From NCBI RefSeq assembly GCF_002979415.1, contig NZ_PCOT01000026.1, forward strand, positions 1 through 59,285: 59,285 nucleotides of DNA. The letters run 5' to 3'. The translations under genes and the position numbers were made by a program. This DNA comes from Microbacterium sp. MYb72 (GTDB taxonomy: Bacteria > Actinomycetota > Actinomycetes > Actinomycetales > Microbacteriaceae). This document shows positions 42,121 through 54,177 of this stretch, piece by piece (the first letter of the stretch is position 1; every line of letters starts with the position of its first letter). Below the pieces are notes generated by a model that was not told where the DNA came from, searched no databases, and saw only the letters and a list, made by a program, of their open reading frames with translations.

Positions 42121-43333
42121 GCGCGATGAGCGCCGCCTCGGATGCGGGAGTCGTCCGCAGCTCGGCCGGGATGCTCTCCAGGTACGAGTCGATGTTGCGC
42201 CGGGTCTCGCGGATGCTGTCGCCGCCGAACTTCTCGAGCACGGCGTTCGCGAGCTCGACCGCCACCATCGCCTCCGCGACCACGCCGGCCGCGGGAACCG
42301 CGCAGACGTCGGAACGCTGGTGGTGGGCGGTGGCGTCCTCGCCCGTGGCGACGTCGATCGTGCGCAGCGCGTGCGGGACTGTCGCGATCGGCTTCATGCC
42401 CGCACGGACGCGGAGGACGGTGCCGGTCGACATCCCGCCCTCGGTGCCGCCGGCGCGGTCGGAGCCTCGAGAGATGCCGTCCGCCGTCGCGAACAGCTCG
42501 TCGTGGGCCGCGGATCCGCGGCGGCGGGTGGTCTCGAAGCCGTCGCCGACCTCCACGCCCTTGATCGCCTGGATGCTCATCAGCGCCTGGGCGAGTCGCG
42601 CGTCGAGGCGACGGTCCCAGTGCACGTGCGAGCCGAGCCCCGGCGGGAGGCCGTAGGCGAGCACCTCGACGATGCCGCCGAGGGTGTCGCCGTCCTTCTT
42701 GGCGTCGTCGACCTCGGCGACCATCAGCGCAGAGGTCGCGGGGTCGAAGCAGCGCAGCGGATCGGCGTCGAGCGCGTCGACGTCGTCGGGCGTCGGCAGC
42801 GGCGAGCCCGAGGGCACCTGCACGGGGCCGATCGAGAGCGTGTGGCTGACCAGGCGGATGCCGAGCTCGCCGAGGAAGGAGCGGGCGATGGCGCCCAGCG
42901 CGACGCGGGCGGCGGTCTCCCTGGCGCTGGCGCGCTCGAGGATCGGACGCGCCTCGTCGAAGTCGTACTTCTGCATGCCGACGAGGTCGGCGTGCCCGGG
43001 TCGCGGACGCGTGAGCGGGGCGCTGCGGCCGCGGGACTTGTCGGTGAGCTCGACGGGCTCGGGGTTCATGACCTCGATCCACTTCGGCCACTCCGTGTTG
43101 CCGATGCGCAGCGCGATCGGGCTGCCGAGGGTCTTGCCGTGCCGCACGCCGCCGGAGATCGTCAGCTCGTCCTGCTCGAACTTCATGCGCGAGCCGCGGC
43201 CATAGCCGAGCTTGCGACGGGCGAGGTCGGCCTGGATGGCCTCGGACGACACCGGGACGCCGGAGGGCAGACCCTCCATGACGGCAATGAGTTCTGGGCC
43301 GTGCGATTCGCCGGCCGTGAGCACGCGGAGCAT
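42104..43333 (-). CDS. aroC: Chorismate synthase
   Basis: AroC (409 residues) makes chorismate from EPSP and needs reduced [57 protein letters not shown] and [14 protein letters not shown] are the classic signatures. The C-terminal [17 protein letters not shown] segment is intact. ATG at 43333 starts the conserved sequence. The order aroE-aroC-aroK-aroB-aroQ is typical for the order Micrococcales. Confidence 0.97.
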   Translation of the reverse strand: MLRVLTAGESHGPELIAVMEGLPSGVPVSSEAIQADLARRKLGYGRGSRMKFEQDELTISGGVRHGKTLGSPIALRIGNTEWPKWIEVMNPEPVELTDKSRGRSAPLTRPRPGHADLVGMQKYDFDEARPILERASARETAARVALGAIARSFLGELGIRLVSHTLSIGPVQVPSGSPLPTPDDVDALDADPLRCFDPATSALMVAEVDDAKKDGDTLGGIVEVLAYGLPPGLGSHVHWDRRLDARLAQALMSIQAIKGVEVGDGFETTRRRGSAAHDELFATADGISRGSDRAGGTEGGMSTGTVLRVRAGMKPIATVPHALRTIDVATGEDATAHHQRSDVCAVPAAGVVAEAMVAVELANAVLEKFGGDSIRETRRNIDSYLESIPAELRTTPASEAALIAHDERG

Positions 43334-43387
43334 TGCTCTAGTCTCCCACGCGTTTCGACCCGATCCGCGCCGCATGTCGCCGAGAGG

Positions 43388-44200
43388 CTAGAGCGCGGTG
43401 CGCATCGCGGCGACGACGTCCTGCTCATCCGGCAGCGGGACACCGGGATCGCCGTGCATGAAGACGCGGATCTGCCGCACGGCCTGATGCAGCAGCATGC
43501 CCAGACCGGGAATGGCCGGCACATCGCCCCAGTTCGTCGCGAGAGCCGACGGCCACGGCGCGTACGCCACATCGAACAGCGCACCGCCGGCCGCGGCGAG
43601 CGGCGCCACGACGTCCTCGGGCAGCGCGGTGCCGCCCGGCAACGACGACACCGTCAGCTCGACGGCATCCGCCGTCTCCGTGAAGGGGAGCACCGTCACC
43701 TCCACGCCCAACCGCGCACCCAGCTCGCGAAGGGTCGACGCGCTCTCGGGCCGACGGGCCCGCACGTCCGCCGATCGCGCGCCCATGTCCGCGACGGCGA
43801 CGAGTGCGGATGCCGCCGTCGCCCCGGCGCCGAGCAGCCGAACGCGCTCGACGGTCGTGATCCCGCTCTCGCCGAGCGCGTCGATGATGCCACCGACGTC
43901 GGTGTTGAACGCGTGGACCGTGGCGCCCAGCGTCAGCGTGTTCGCGACTCCCGTGAGCTCGGCGTGCGCGTCGCGGACGTCGGCGATCCGATACGCCTCG
44001 TCCTTCAACGGCATCGTCAGCGACAGGCCCCGCCAGGAGTCGTCGAGGGAGCGGACCGCACCCGCGAACTCGCCCTCCGCCACCCGGCGACGGTCGTACG
44101 ACCAGTCGAGCCCGAGGACGCCGTACGCCGCAGCGTGCAGCTGAGGGGACTTCGAATGGGCGATGGGGTCTCCCCACACCGCCAGACGGGTTCGGCTCAC
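43388..44200 (-). CDS. aroE: Shikimate dehydrogenase
   Basis: AroE (270 residues) reduces 3-dehydroshikimate with NADPH. LAVWGDPIAHSKSPQLHAAAY binds substrate. The catalytic lysine lies in SLTMPLKDEAYRIAD. The NADP fold is RLLGAGATAASALVAV, followed by ALFDVAYAPWPSALA and GLGMLLHQAVRQIRVF. GTG at 44200 shares one base with the mltG TAG stop. The dinucleotide loop reads GAGATA rather than GAGGAA, a mild variation seen in related enzymes. Confidence 0.92.
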   Translation of the reverse strand: MSRTRLAVWGDPIAHSKSPQLHAAAYGVLGLDWSYDRRRVAEGEFAGAVRSLDDSWRGLSLTMPLKDEAYRIADVRDAHAELTGVANTLTLGATVHAFNTDVGGIIDALGESGITTVERVRLLGAGATAASALVAVADMGARSADVRARRPESASTLRELGARLGVEVTVLPFTETADAVELTVSSLPGGTALPEDVVAPLAAAGGALFDVAYAPWPSALATNWGDVPAIPGLGMLLHQAVRQIRVFMHGDPGVPLPDEQDVVAAMRTAL

Positions 44201-45732
44201 TAGCTGCAGCCGCCGTCGGGGTTCGCCTTGCACCAGGCGTCCCACTTCTCGATCGCCGCCTGGTGCTCCTCGTACGTCGTGGAGAACACCGTCTCCCCCG
44301 TCGCGAGGTTGATCGTCACGAAGTAGAGCCACGGCCCGTCAGCGGGGTGCATGGCGGCGTCGATCGCGGCGTCGCTCGAACTCGCGATCGGCGTCACGGG
44401 AAGCCCCGTGTTGACGTACGTGTTCCACGGGTTCGGGTCCTTGAGCGCCTCGGCCGAGCTCGACACCACTCCCTCGTGCAGGGAGCCGTATCCGTACTGC
44501 GCCGTCGAGTCCATCTGCAGCTTCATGTCGATGTCGAGGCGGTTCTGGATGACCCGCGACACCTTGGCGAAATCGTCCGTGCGGCCCTCGCGCTGGATGA
44601 TCGAGGCGATGGTGAGGATGCGTTCGGCATCCGCATCCGGCACGCCAGCCTTCGTCAGAGACTCGCGGGTGCGGTCGACCATGCGCTGGATGACCTGGAC
44701 CGGCGTCACACCCGGATCGAAGGTGTACACGGCGGGGAAGAGCCAGCCTTCGAGGCTCTGGGCGCTGACGCCGTACGCCGACGGATCGGCGACCGCGGCC
44801 TGCAGATCGGCCAGAGGGAAGCCCAGCGACTCCGAGATCCCCGGCAGGATCGAGGCGATCGTCCCGCCCTCGTTCACCCCGACGGTGTTCTCGAGCTTGT
44901 TCTCCGGGTTCTTCAGCGCCTCCAGGGCGTCGGCCGCCGTCATCTTCTCCTGCAGACGGTAGATGCCCGGGTAGAAGGTGACGGCGATGTTCTCGTCGAC
45001 GAGGTAGTCGTAGAACACGTCCTTGGTGCGGGTGACCCCGGCTTCGAAGAGCGCGGCCGAGACCGGCTTCCCGGTGTCTCCGTCATGGATGGTGACCATG
45101 GCCTCGCCGGAGGCGAGCCCGGGCTCCCAGTCCTTGGGGTCGCCCCAGCCCATGATCTCGTTGATCTTGTCGCCGTAGGTGTTCATCGCCCAGACTCCCC
45201 CGGCGACGACGCCTCCGATGAGCGCCAGGACGATGATGAGCGCGACCAGGCATCCGGTGCGGCGCTTCTTCTTGGGCGCTGCCCGGTGATCGTCCTCGTC
45301 GACGTGGTGGAAGAGGTCTTCGAGTCCGCCGCCCGCGGGCTTGTCGGGGGCCGATGCGGGAACGACGGGAGACACCGGGGTCGGGGCGAGCGGCTCCTGC
45401 GCCGCGGATCGCACCGCAGCGGGTTCCTGAGCCGCCGGCGCGACATCAGACGACGCCACAGGCGAGTCGCTCGGGGCGGACCCGGTCGATGCGAGGGGCG
45501 GTTCGGCCGCAGGCGTAGGGCCGGGTGCCGAAGGCTGCTCCCCTGCCGAGCCGTTCGACGCGGTGGGTGCACCGGAGGATGCGGCCTCGCGGGCGGCACG
45601 ACGGGATCCGGGGGCGGGAGGGGTGTTGTCCACCGTCGGGATCTGGTGCGTCGGCGCGGGGAGATTCTCGAACAGCTCGCCGAGGCGCGCTTCCGGATCG
45701 TGCTGGGGGGCGGCACTCTCACGTTCGGGCAT
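44200..45732 (-). CDS. mltG: Endolytic murein transglycosylase MltG
   Basis: MltG (510 residues) cuts nascent peptidoglycan and is thought to set glycan chain length. A cytoplasmic region of 160 residues rich in Pro, Ala and Ser (about 40-135 appears disordered) precedes one membrane helix (161-183). A LysM-like and YceG catalytic domain follows outside, with catalytic Glu382 in IASIIQREG and SLEGWLFPAVYTFDPG. The long N-terminal tail is common in actinobacteria and may dock divisome partners. ATG at 45732 lies 2 nt after the ruvX stop. Confidence 0.93.
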   Translation of the reverse strand: MPERESAAPQHDPEARLGELFENLPAPTHQIPTVDNTPPAPGSRRAAREAASSGAPTASNGSAGEQPSAPGPTPAAEPPLASTGSAPSDSPVASSDVAPAAQEPAAVRSAAQEPLAPTPVSPVVPASAPDKPAGGGLEDLFHHVDEDDHRAAPKKKRRTGCLVALIIVLALIGGVVAGGVWAMNTYGDKINEIMGWGDPKDWEPGLASGEAMVTIHDGDTGKPVSAALFEAGVTRTKDVFYDYLVDENIAVTFYPGIYRLQEKMTAADALEALKNPENKLENTVGVNEGGTIASILPGISESLGFPLADLQAAVADPSAYGVSAQSLEGWLFPAVYTFDPGVTPVQVIQRMVDRTRESLTKAGVPDADAERILTIASIIQREGRTDDFAKVSRVIQNRLDIDMKLQMDSTAQYGYGSLHEGVVSSSAEALKDPNPWNTYVNTGLPVTPIASSSDAAIDAAMHPADGPWLYFVTINLATGETVFSTTYEEHQAAIEKWDAWCKANPDGGCS

Positions 45733-45734
45733 GA

Positions 45735-46204
45735 TCAGTGGGACTCCTCGTCGAACGGAATCGCGGCACCGGGCGCTTTCCCCGTGCTCTTCTCCGTGTC
45801 GATCGCCTGCTGCAGAAGCACCACGGCGGCGACCTGATCCACAATGCTACGAGAGTTCTTCTGATTTCTCCCCGAAGAACGGAGCGCGGCGTGTGCGGAC
45901 ACGGTGCTCAGGCGCTCGTCGACGAGACGCACCGTGGTGCCCGTCCGCCTCTGCAGCGCCTCGGCGAACTCCCTCGCATCCGTCGTGGATGCGGTGTCTG
46001 CGCCCTGCATGTTCACGGGCAGGCCGACCACGAACTCGAGCGGCTCGTACTCGGCGGCGATCTCGGCGATCCTGTCGATCGACGTCTCCGAGCGCGGCAC
46101 GGTCTCGACGGGGACGGCGAGCATGCCGTCGGGATCGCACCTGGCGACCCCGACGCGCGCCTTGCCGACGTCGATGCCGATCCGCACTCCGCGGCGGAAC
46201 CCAC

Positions 46205-46208
<4 letters not shown>
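45735..46208 (-). CDS. ruvX: Holliday junction resolvase-like RuvX (YqgF)
   Basis: RuvX (157 residues) has an RNase H-like fold and functions in 16S rRNA 5' processing and possibly junction resolution. RIGIDVGKARVGVARCDPDG carries the first catalytic Asp, FVVGLPVNMQG and VRLVDERLSTVSA the next acid, and SIVDQVAAVVLLQQAID the last. GTG at 46208 overlaps the alaS stop. Confidence 0.93.
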
Positions 46209-48865
<2,657 letters not shown>

Positions 48866-48929
48866 AGCTGTGCCGGGTGTCCTTGCGTGTGAAGGGAGGG
48901 GAAGGGTGCCGCGTGGTGGAGCGCGGGTC

Positions 48930-49118
48930 TCAGTCGTCGGCCGGCTCGGTGAGCCGTGCCTCCTGCTCGCGGTACGCGTCGCCGATGATCGCCGTGAACT
49001 CGTTGATCCGGGCGTCGACCTCGGCGAGGATGTCGTGGCCGCGCGGGTCCTTGTTCATGAAGTGGGCCGCGACGAAGCCGCCGATCACGCCGATCAGGAA
49101 CCACAGCACGTTCTTCAT
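48930..49118 (-). CDS. Small membrane-anchored protein
   Basis: The 62-residue protein has one N-terminal membrane helix (VLWFLIGVIGGFVAAHFM) and a charged helical tail (DILAEVDARINEFTAIIGDA). Similar small proteins lie between rpsD and alaS in related genomes. The function is unknown. The stop is 64 nt before alaS. The rpsD terminator upstream suggests this gene starts its own transcript, which may continue into alaS. Confidence 0.7.
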   Translation of the reverse strand: MKNVLWFLIGVIGGFVAAHFMNKDPRGHDILAEVDARINEFTAIIGDAYREQEARLTEPADD

Positions 49119-49177
49119 GTCGTCATCCTTGCCATTAGATCCGCGAAGGCGCGGTCATCCCATCGTATGCGCAAACG

Positions 49178-49211
49178 ACAGGAGGCGTCGGGTGACCCCG
49201 ACGCCTCCTGT
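49178..49211 (-). terminator. Terminator of rpsD
   Basis: A perfect 15-bp stem (ACAGGAGGCGTCGGG with its complement, 4-nt loop) begins 15 nt past the rpsD stop and is followed on the minus strand by CGTTTGCG. It is the strongest hairpin in this half of the window. Confidence 0.88.
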
Positions 49212-49226
49212 GCGAGAAACGCTGTA

Positions 49227-49856
49227 TCAGCGAGCCGCGTAGTACTCGACGACGAGCTGCACTTCACAGGTCACGGGGACCTCGGCGCGCTTCGGGCGAC
49301 GGACCAGACGCGACTGGAGCTTGTCGAGCTCGACCTCGAGGTAGCCGGGAACGGGAGGCAGGACCTCGGCGTGACCGCCGGCTGCTGCGACCTGGAAGGG
49401 CTCGGTGCCCTCGCTCTTGGCCTTGACGTGGATGAGCTGACCCGGCTTCACGCGGAACGACGGGCGGTCGACGAGCTGGCCGTCGACGAGGATGTGACGG
49501 TGCACGACGAGCTGACGAGCCTGCGCGGTGGTGCGGGCGAAGCCCGAACGCAGCACGAGGGCGTCGAGACGCATCTCGAGGAGCTCGACCAGGTTCTCAC
49601 CGGTCAGACCCTCCTGGCGGCGAGCCTCGTTGAAGGTGTTGCGCATCTGCTTCTCGCGGATGCCGTACTGCTCGCGCAGACGCTGCTTCTCACGCAGACG
49701 GACGGCGTAGTCGCTGTCGGCCTTGCGCTTCGTGCGGCCGTGCTCACCCGGAGCGTAGGGACGCTTCTCGAGGTAGCGGGCGGCCTTCGGGGTGAGGGCC
49801 ACGCCGAGGGCGCGGCTGAGACGGACCTTGCGGCGGTCCTGGGACTTCGTGGTCAC
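49227..49856 (-). CDS. rpsD: 30S ribosomal protein S4
   Basis: S4 (209 residues) nucleates 30S assembly and can repress its own mRNA. The start is GTG at 49856 (VTTKSQDRRKVRLSRALG). LTPKAARYLEKRPYAPGEHG lacks zinc-binding cysteines, so this is the zinc-independent C- type. The S4 RNA-binding domain is RLDALVLRSGFARTTAQARQ, VVHRHILVDGQLVDRPSFRV. It is a stand-alone transcript with a promoter about 140 nt upstream and a strong terminator. Confidence 0.96.
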   Translation of the reverse strand: MTTKSQDRRKVRLSRALGVALTPKAARYLEKRPYAPGEHGRTKRKADSDYAVRLREKQRLREQYGIREKQMRNTFNEARRQEGLTGENLVELLEMRLDALVLRSGFARTTAQARQLVVHRHILVDGQLVDRPSFRVKPGQLIHVKAKSEGTEPFQVAAAGGHAEVLPPVPGYLEVELDKLQSRLVRRPKRAEVPVTCEVQLVVEYYAAR

Positions 49857-50000
49857 GAAGCTGTCCTTCCGATGACGCGGTCGCGGCTTTCGCGACTCGC
49901 GGACGTATCGCCCGCGTTCTGCCTTGGAGCGCACGCCGGGGCGCCAGCAAGGTGGGGTGTGAACGAGGAGATGCCCGAAAACTCGGTTTCGAGCCGATCA

Positions 50001-50006
50001 AGTCTA
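50001..50006 (-). promoter_or_regulatory. -10 box (TAGACT) of rpsD
   Basis: TAGACT lies 144 nt before the rpsD GTG, inside the short gap after the acyltransferase stop. If used, it gives a leader of about 138 nt, long enough for an S4 autoregulatory structure, though I did not identify a known fold. Confidence 0.4.
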
Positions 50007-50018
50007 ACAGATCGCCGA

Positions 50019-51314
50019 TCACTCCCGCGGAACACCGGTGTTCCCCGCATCCTCCATCGGCTCGACGCTCCGCCGCGGACCCGGACCGCCCACGGTGAGC
50101 CAGACGATCGCAGCCACGAGGGCGAGCAGCGCGCCCGCGGTGCCGGGAGCCAGATACCCCTGCGTGAGCACCCAGCCGACGGCGACGACGAGCAGCAGGG
50201 TGCACACGGCCGCCGCCCACAGCGGCATGACGCGCCCCCTCTCCTTCGGCCACCGCTTCTCGATGGGCGGGACGACGACGCAGAACACCCCGATCACGAC
50301 GATGATCGCGATGAGCCAGGGGATGCGGGTGAGCCACCACTCCGGCGTCAGCGCAGTCGGGAACGGCAGGCCGAGCGCGAGCTGCCCGCCCACGACCACG
50401 GCCATCGCGACGGTGTGCCAGAGGTAGATCACCATTCCGTACAGCCCCAGCGCGCCGATGACGACGAGGACGGCCCGTCTGCGCATGAGGGCGCGGATCG
50501 CCGGCTGCAGCAGGGTGAACAGATAGACCTGGGCTAGCCCGAGCAGAAGGAGGAGCACGGTCGGCGGATTCAGGTTGGCGATCATGTCCGGGTCGTACCC
50601 CATGCCGAAGACCGCGACGCACATGAGCCCGTACGCGACTGCCGCCAGCAGGAGGAGCAGCCACCGCGGACGGCGGGAGTACCACTGGTCCCGCACCCCG
50701 AAGCCCAGCTGCTGCACGAACAGCCAGAGGAAGAGCCAGTTCAGCGCGCCGAGAGGCAGCCCCAGATACCGTCCGGAGAGGTCCACCGCCACGACGAGAG
50801 CCGCGAGCGAGAGATAGGTCGCCCAGGCGGCGTGGCGATGGAACCACGCCATCAGCGGCACGAAGGAGGTGCAGATCGCGTAGACCGCGATGAACCACAG
50901 CGGCTCGGCCAGGCGGAACGCGAAGGTGCGCAGGAACTCCGGATCCGCCCCGCTCGCCGCCATCACGCCGATCACGACCAGCACCCCGAGCATCGCCAGC
51001 AGCACGGGCCGGGCGAGACGCAGCGCGCGCACGCGGATGTACTCCCCCGCTGTCTCCCCGCGATGACGCAGCCGACGCCACGTGGTGATGCCGGCGAACC
51101 CGCCGGCGATGAAGAAGGTGGGCATGATCATGCCCACCCAGGTCAGGCCGGCCAGCGGGGTCCACTCCGCCAGCGCGTTGAAGGCGCGGAGAGGCTCCCC
51201 GTCGATGCCCATCTGCAGCGCGTGCAGCAGCACGACGACGGGCAGGCAGATCGCGCGGACGAAGTCGATCGAGAGATCGCGATCGGGAGGGATGCGGGTG
51301 AGTCTGCCTGGCAC
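50019..51314 (-). CDS. Acyltransferase 3 family membrane protein
   Basis: The 431-residue protein has about 10-11 membrane helices and the acyltransferase-3 start RDLSIDFVRAICLPVVVLLHALQ, with the conserved Arg near helix 1 and a His. It also has FFIAGGFAGITTWRRL. Members transfer acyl groups to sugars, lipids or cell wall material; the substrate here cannot be told. The C-terminus is a short polar tail. GTG at 51314 lies 6 nt after a TACAGT -10 box, so the mRNA is probably leaderless. Confidence 0.85.
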   Translation of the reverse strand: MPGRLTRIPPDRDLSIDFVRAICLPVVVLLHALQMGIDGEPLRAFNALAEWTPLAGLTWVGMIMPTFFIAGGFAGITTWRRLRHRGETAGEYIRVRALRLARPVLLAMLGVLVVIGVMAASGADPEFLRTFAFRLAEPLWFIAVYAICTSFVPLMAWFHRHAAWATYLSLAALVVAVDLSGRYLGLPLGALNWLFLWLFVQQLGFGVRDQWYSRRPRWLLLLLAAVAYGLMCVAVFGMGYDPDMIANLNPPTVLLLLLGLAQVYLFTLLQPAIRALMRRRAVLVVIGALGLYGMVIYLWHTVAMAVVVGGQLALGLPFPTALTPEWWLTRIPWLIAIIVVIGVFCVVVPPIEKRWPKERGRVMPLWAAAVCTLLLVVAVGWVLTQGYLAPGTAGALLALVAAIVWLTVGGPGPRRSVEPMEDAGNTGVPRE

Positions 51315-51320
51315 GAGCCC

Positions 51321-51326
51321 ACTGTA
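51321..51326 (-). promoter_or_regulatory. -10 box (TACAGT) of the acyltransferase
   Basis: TACAGT, then 6 nt, then the GTG start. This is the same geometry seen before rpe and the ANTAR regulator and suggests a leaderless transcript. It lies in the 49-nt gap after the rarA stop. Confidence 0.45.
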
Positions 51327-51363
51327 GAGGGAAGGCGGCGCAGGACGGCGGATGCTGCTCCGC

Positions 51364-52707
51364 TCAGCGATCCCCGAGGATCTTGCGGATCCGCTCCAGA
51401 CGCGCGGAGATGTCGCGCTCCGCGCCGAGGTTCTTGGGCTCGTAGTACCGACGCCCGTCGAGCTCGTCCGGCAGGTACTGCTGCGGGAGGATGCCGTACT
51501 CGCTGTCGTGCGGATACACGTAGCCCTTGCCGTGCCCGAGACGCTTCGCCCCGGGGTAGTGCGCGTCTCTGAGATGCAGCGGCACCCGGCCGAAGCCGCC
51601 GGAGCGGATGTCGGCGATCGCCGCGTCGATGCCGACGTACGCGGCGTTCGACTTCGCCGTCGTCGCGAGGTAGACGGTCGCCTCCGCGAGCGGGATGCGC
51701 CCCTCCGGCATGCCGATGAAGGCGACGGCGTCTGCGGCCGCGACCGCGATCACCAGGGCCTGCGGGTCGGCGAGGCCGACGTCTTCCGACGCCGAGATCA
51801 CGAGCCGCCTGGCGATGAAGCGCGGGTCCTCCCCCGCCTCGATCATCCGGGCGAGGTAGTGGAGCGCGGCATCCGGATCCGATCCTCTGATCGACTTGAT
51901 GAACGCGCTGATCACGTCGTAGTGCTCATCGCCCTGCCGGTCGTAGCGGAGCAGAGCCTTGTCGACGGCCTGCGCCACATCGTCGGCGGTGACCGCGGGA
52001 ACGCCGTCGGCGTCGCCGTCGCTCTCGCCGTGGGACAGCGCCACCGCGGCCGCGGCCTCCAGTCCGGTGAGAGCACGCCTGGCGTCGCCGGATGCGAGCC
52101 GCACCAGCGCCGACCGCGCCTCGTCGGAGAGGGAGACGCCGCCGTTCAGTCCGCGCGCGTCGGCGACCGCCCTGTCGACGAGCACGCCGATGTCGTCGTC
52201 GGTGAGCGGCTGCAGCGTCAGCAGCAGGGATCGGGAGAGCAGTGGCGAGATGACCGAGAACGACGGGTTCTCGGTCGTCGCGGCGATGAGGATGACCCAC
52301 CCGTTCTCGACTCCAGGCAGGAGGGCGTCCTGCTGGGCCTTGGTGAACCGGTGGATCTCGTCGAGGAAGAGGATCGTCGTCTGGCCGTAGAGGTCGCGCT
52401 GGGTGATCGCCTCCTGCATGACCTCCCGCACGTCCTTCACGCCGGCCGTGATCGCCGAGAGCTCGACGAATCGGCGACCGGACGAGCGCGCGATCGCCTG
52501 CGCCAGGGTCGTCTTGCCGGTGCCCGGCGGCCCCCAGAGGATGATCGACACGGCTCCGGGCGAGGTCGCCGCGGGATCGGCGAGGGCGACGATCGGCGAC
52601 CCCGCTCTGAGCAGGTGCTTCTGACCGGCGACCTCGGCGAGCGAGACGGGTCGCATGCGCACGGCGAGGGGCGTCTGCCCTGAGAGCAGTGCGGCAGCGG
52701 ATGTCAT
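51364..52707 (-). CDS. rarA: Replication-associated recombination protein A (RarA/MgsA)
   Basis: RarA (447 residues) is an AAA+ ATPase that acts at stalled replication forks and resembles clamp-loader subunits. [20 protein letters not shown], Walker [13 protein letters not shown], Walker [12 protein letters not shown], sensor 1 AATTENPSF and the arginine-finger region [15 protein letters not shown] are intact. The C-terminal tetramerisation domain includes [22 protein letters not shown] at 52707 begins the conserved part. Longer readings extend into the divergent gene. Confidence 0.95.
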   Translation of the reverse strand: MTSAAALLSGQTPLAVRMRPVSLAEVAGQKHLLRAGSPIVALADPAATSPGAVSIILWGPPGTGKTTLAQAIARSSGRRFVELSAITAGVKDVREVMQEAITQRDLYGQTTILFLDEIHRFTKAQQDALLPGVENGWVILIAATTENPSFSVISPLLSRSLLLTLQPLTDDDIGVLVDRAVADARGLNGGVSLSDEARSALVRLASGDARRALTGLEAAAAVALSHGESDGDADGVPAVTADDVAQAVDKALLRYDRQGDEHYDVISAFIKSIRGSDPDAALHYLARMIEAGEDPRFIARRLVISASEDVGLADPQALVIAVAAADAVAFIGMPEGRIPLAEATVYLATTAKSNAAYVGIDAAIADIRSGGFGRVPLHLRDAHYPGAKRLGHGKGYVYPHDSEYGILPQQYLPDELDGRRYYEPKNLGAERDISARLERIRKILGDR

Positions 52708-52795
52708 GCTCTCCAGGCTAATGCGGGCGAGGGACACTCGCGGCGATAGGCTCTCAGGCGACGTCGTCGATTCACGTCCAGTAAGGGAGCACGGC

Positions 52796-53092
52796 ATGGT
52801 GGCACGCGGTTCGAAGAGCGCACAGACACGCGCCCAGGCGGAGCGCGCCCGGTTGCATGCGGCGCGCGGCGCCTGGCACGACGGCCAGATCCGCCGTCGG
52901 GTGCGCGACAACACGATCGCCGGCGTCGTCGGAGGACTCGTCGTCGCCGCGGCCATCGCCAGCCAGTTCGTGCACGCGCAGGTGACCGCCCCCGAGCCGA
53001 CCCCCACCCCGACGTCCACGGTCTCCCCCACGGATGCGCCGACCGTGCAGCCCTCGCAGGAGCCCACGCCCGCGGAGACCCCGGCGGAGTGA
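52796..53092 (+). CDS. Small membrane protein with Pro/Thr-rich tail
   Basis: The 98-residue protein has a basic N-terminal half (KSAQTRAQAERARLHAARG), one membrane helix (NTIAGVVGGLVVAAAIASQF, about residues 39-58) and an extracellular tail rich in Pro, Thr and Glu (TPTPTSTVSPTDAPTVQPSQ). The ATG has AAGGGAG 6-7 nt upstream. It is divergent from rarA and ends before a hairpin. I do not recognise a defined domain. Similar short proteins occur beside rarA in related genomes. Confidence 0.7.
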   Translation: MVARGSKSAQTRAQAERARLHAARGAWHDGQIRRRVRDNTIAGVVGGLVVAAAIASQFVHAQVTAPEPTPTPTSTVSPTDAPTVQPSQEPTPAETPAE

Positions 53093-53100
53093 CCGACGAC

Positions 53101-53127
53101 CTCACACCCGCCGCCGCGCGGTGTGAG
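53101..53127 (+). terminator. Hairpin after the small membrane gene
   Basis: An 8-bp stem CTCACACC/GGTGTGAG with an 11-nt GC-rich loop lies 9 nt past the stop codon. The next 108 bases lead into the nitrite channel gene. Confidence 0.6.
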
Positions 53128-53235
53128 CGGATCGCACCACGGATGTAACGCCTCGGGCGTCTGTCCGAAACGCGTATGCACGAGTGTGGGCACAGCGAGC
53201 GATCCGCTCGCCTCGATCCTCGTGGAGGTCCGCCC

Positions 53236-54123
53236 ATGTCATACGCCACGCCCGCAGAGCTCGTCACCCTGATGGTGGATGCCGGCGCCTACAAGCTCCG
53301 TCTTTCCACCCGCGACACCCTCATCCGCGCCTTCATGGGTGCGGCCGTGCTCACCCTCGGCGCCGCCTTCGCCGTCACCGTCTCGACGCAGACCGGGCAG
53401 CCGCTCCTCGGCGCTCTCCTGTTCCCCATCGGCTTCGTGCTTCTCTACCTCCTCGGCTACGACCTGCTCACGGGGGTGTTCACTCTGGCCCCGCTCGCCG
53501 TCCTCGACCGTCGCCCCGGAGCGACGGTCACCGCCGTCCTGCGCAACTGGGGACTGGTCTTCCTCGGCAACTTCGCCGGGGCGCTCCTGGTCGCGCTGCT
53601 CATGGCGATCTACTTCACCTACGGGTTCTCGGCCGATCCGAGCCCGGTCGGCCTCGCGATCGGCGAGATCGGGCACGGTCGCACGGTCGGCTACGCGGAG
53701 CACGGCGCCGCCGGCATGCTGACCCTCTTCATCCGAGGAGTCCTGTGCAACTGGATGGTGTCGACGGCGGTGATCATGTCGATGGTCTCCAAGACCGTGC
53801 TCGGCAAGATCGTCGCCATGTGGCTTCCGATCACCCTGTTCTTCTACATGGGATTCGAGCACTCCATCGTGAACATGTTCCTGTTCCCCTCTGGGTTGCT
53901 CCTCGGCGCCGACTTCACGATCATGGACTATCTCGTGTGGAACGAGATTCCGACCGTCGTGGGCAACCTCGTCGGAGGGCTCCTCCTCGCGGGCCTCCCG
54001 CTCTACCTCACCTACGGGAGGACGGCCGCGGCCCGACCGATCCGCGCCCAGCGCGCCGAACGCGAGCGCCGCGCGCCGCGCACCGCACCGGAGCGCGCAC
54101 CCGAGGTCGTCGGAGCGATCTGA
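53236..54123 (+). CDS. nirC: Formate/nitrite transporter family channel (NirC-like)
   Basis: The 295-residue protein is a member of the FNT family of pentameric channels for formate, nitrite and similar anions. Six membrane helices are visible. The family features include FMGAAVLTLGAAFAV, the conserved RGVLCNWMVSTAVIMS region of helix 5 and GFEHSIVNMFLFPSG of helix 6 with the pore histidine region. The C-terminal 35 residues are a basic cytoplasmic tail. ATG at 53236 has GGAGG 7-8 nt upstream; an earlier start at 53176 lacks one. Next to nirB/nirD it most likely imports or exports nitrite. It converges on hemD with a shared terminator. Confidence 0.9.
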   Translation: MSYATPAELVTLMVDAGAYKLRLSTRDTLIRAFMGAAVLTLGAAFAVTVSTQTGQPLLGALLFPIGFVLLYLLGYDLLTGVFTLAPLAVLDRRPGATVTAVLRNWGLVFLGNFAGALLVALLMAIYFTYGFSADPSPVGLAIGEIGHGRTVGYAEHGAAGMLTLFIRGVLCNWMVSTAVIMSMVSKTVLGKIVAMWLPITLFFYMGFEHSIVNMFLFPSGLLLGADFTIMDYLVWNEIPTVVGNLVGGLLLAGLPLYLTYGRTAAARPIRAQRAERERRAPRTAPERAPEVVGAI

Positions 54124-54132
54124 GCGCCTCAC

Positions 54133-54171
54133 CGACGATGGCCCGGAGCATGCAGCTCCGGGCCATCGTCG
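54133..54171. terminator. Bidirectional terminator between nirC and hemD
   Basis: A perfect 17-bp stem with a 5-nt loop (ATGCA) lies between the stop codons of the convergent genes, 9 nt after nirC and 6 nt after hemD. It can serve both strands. Confidence 0.9.
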
Positions 54172-54177
54172 TCGTGT

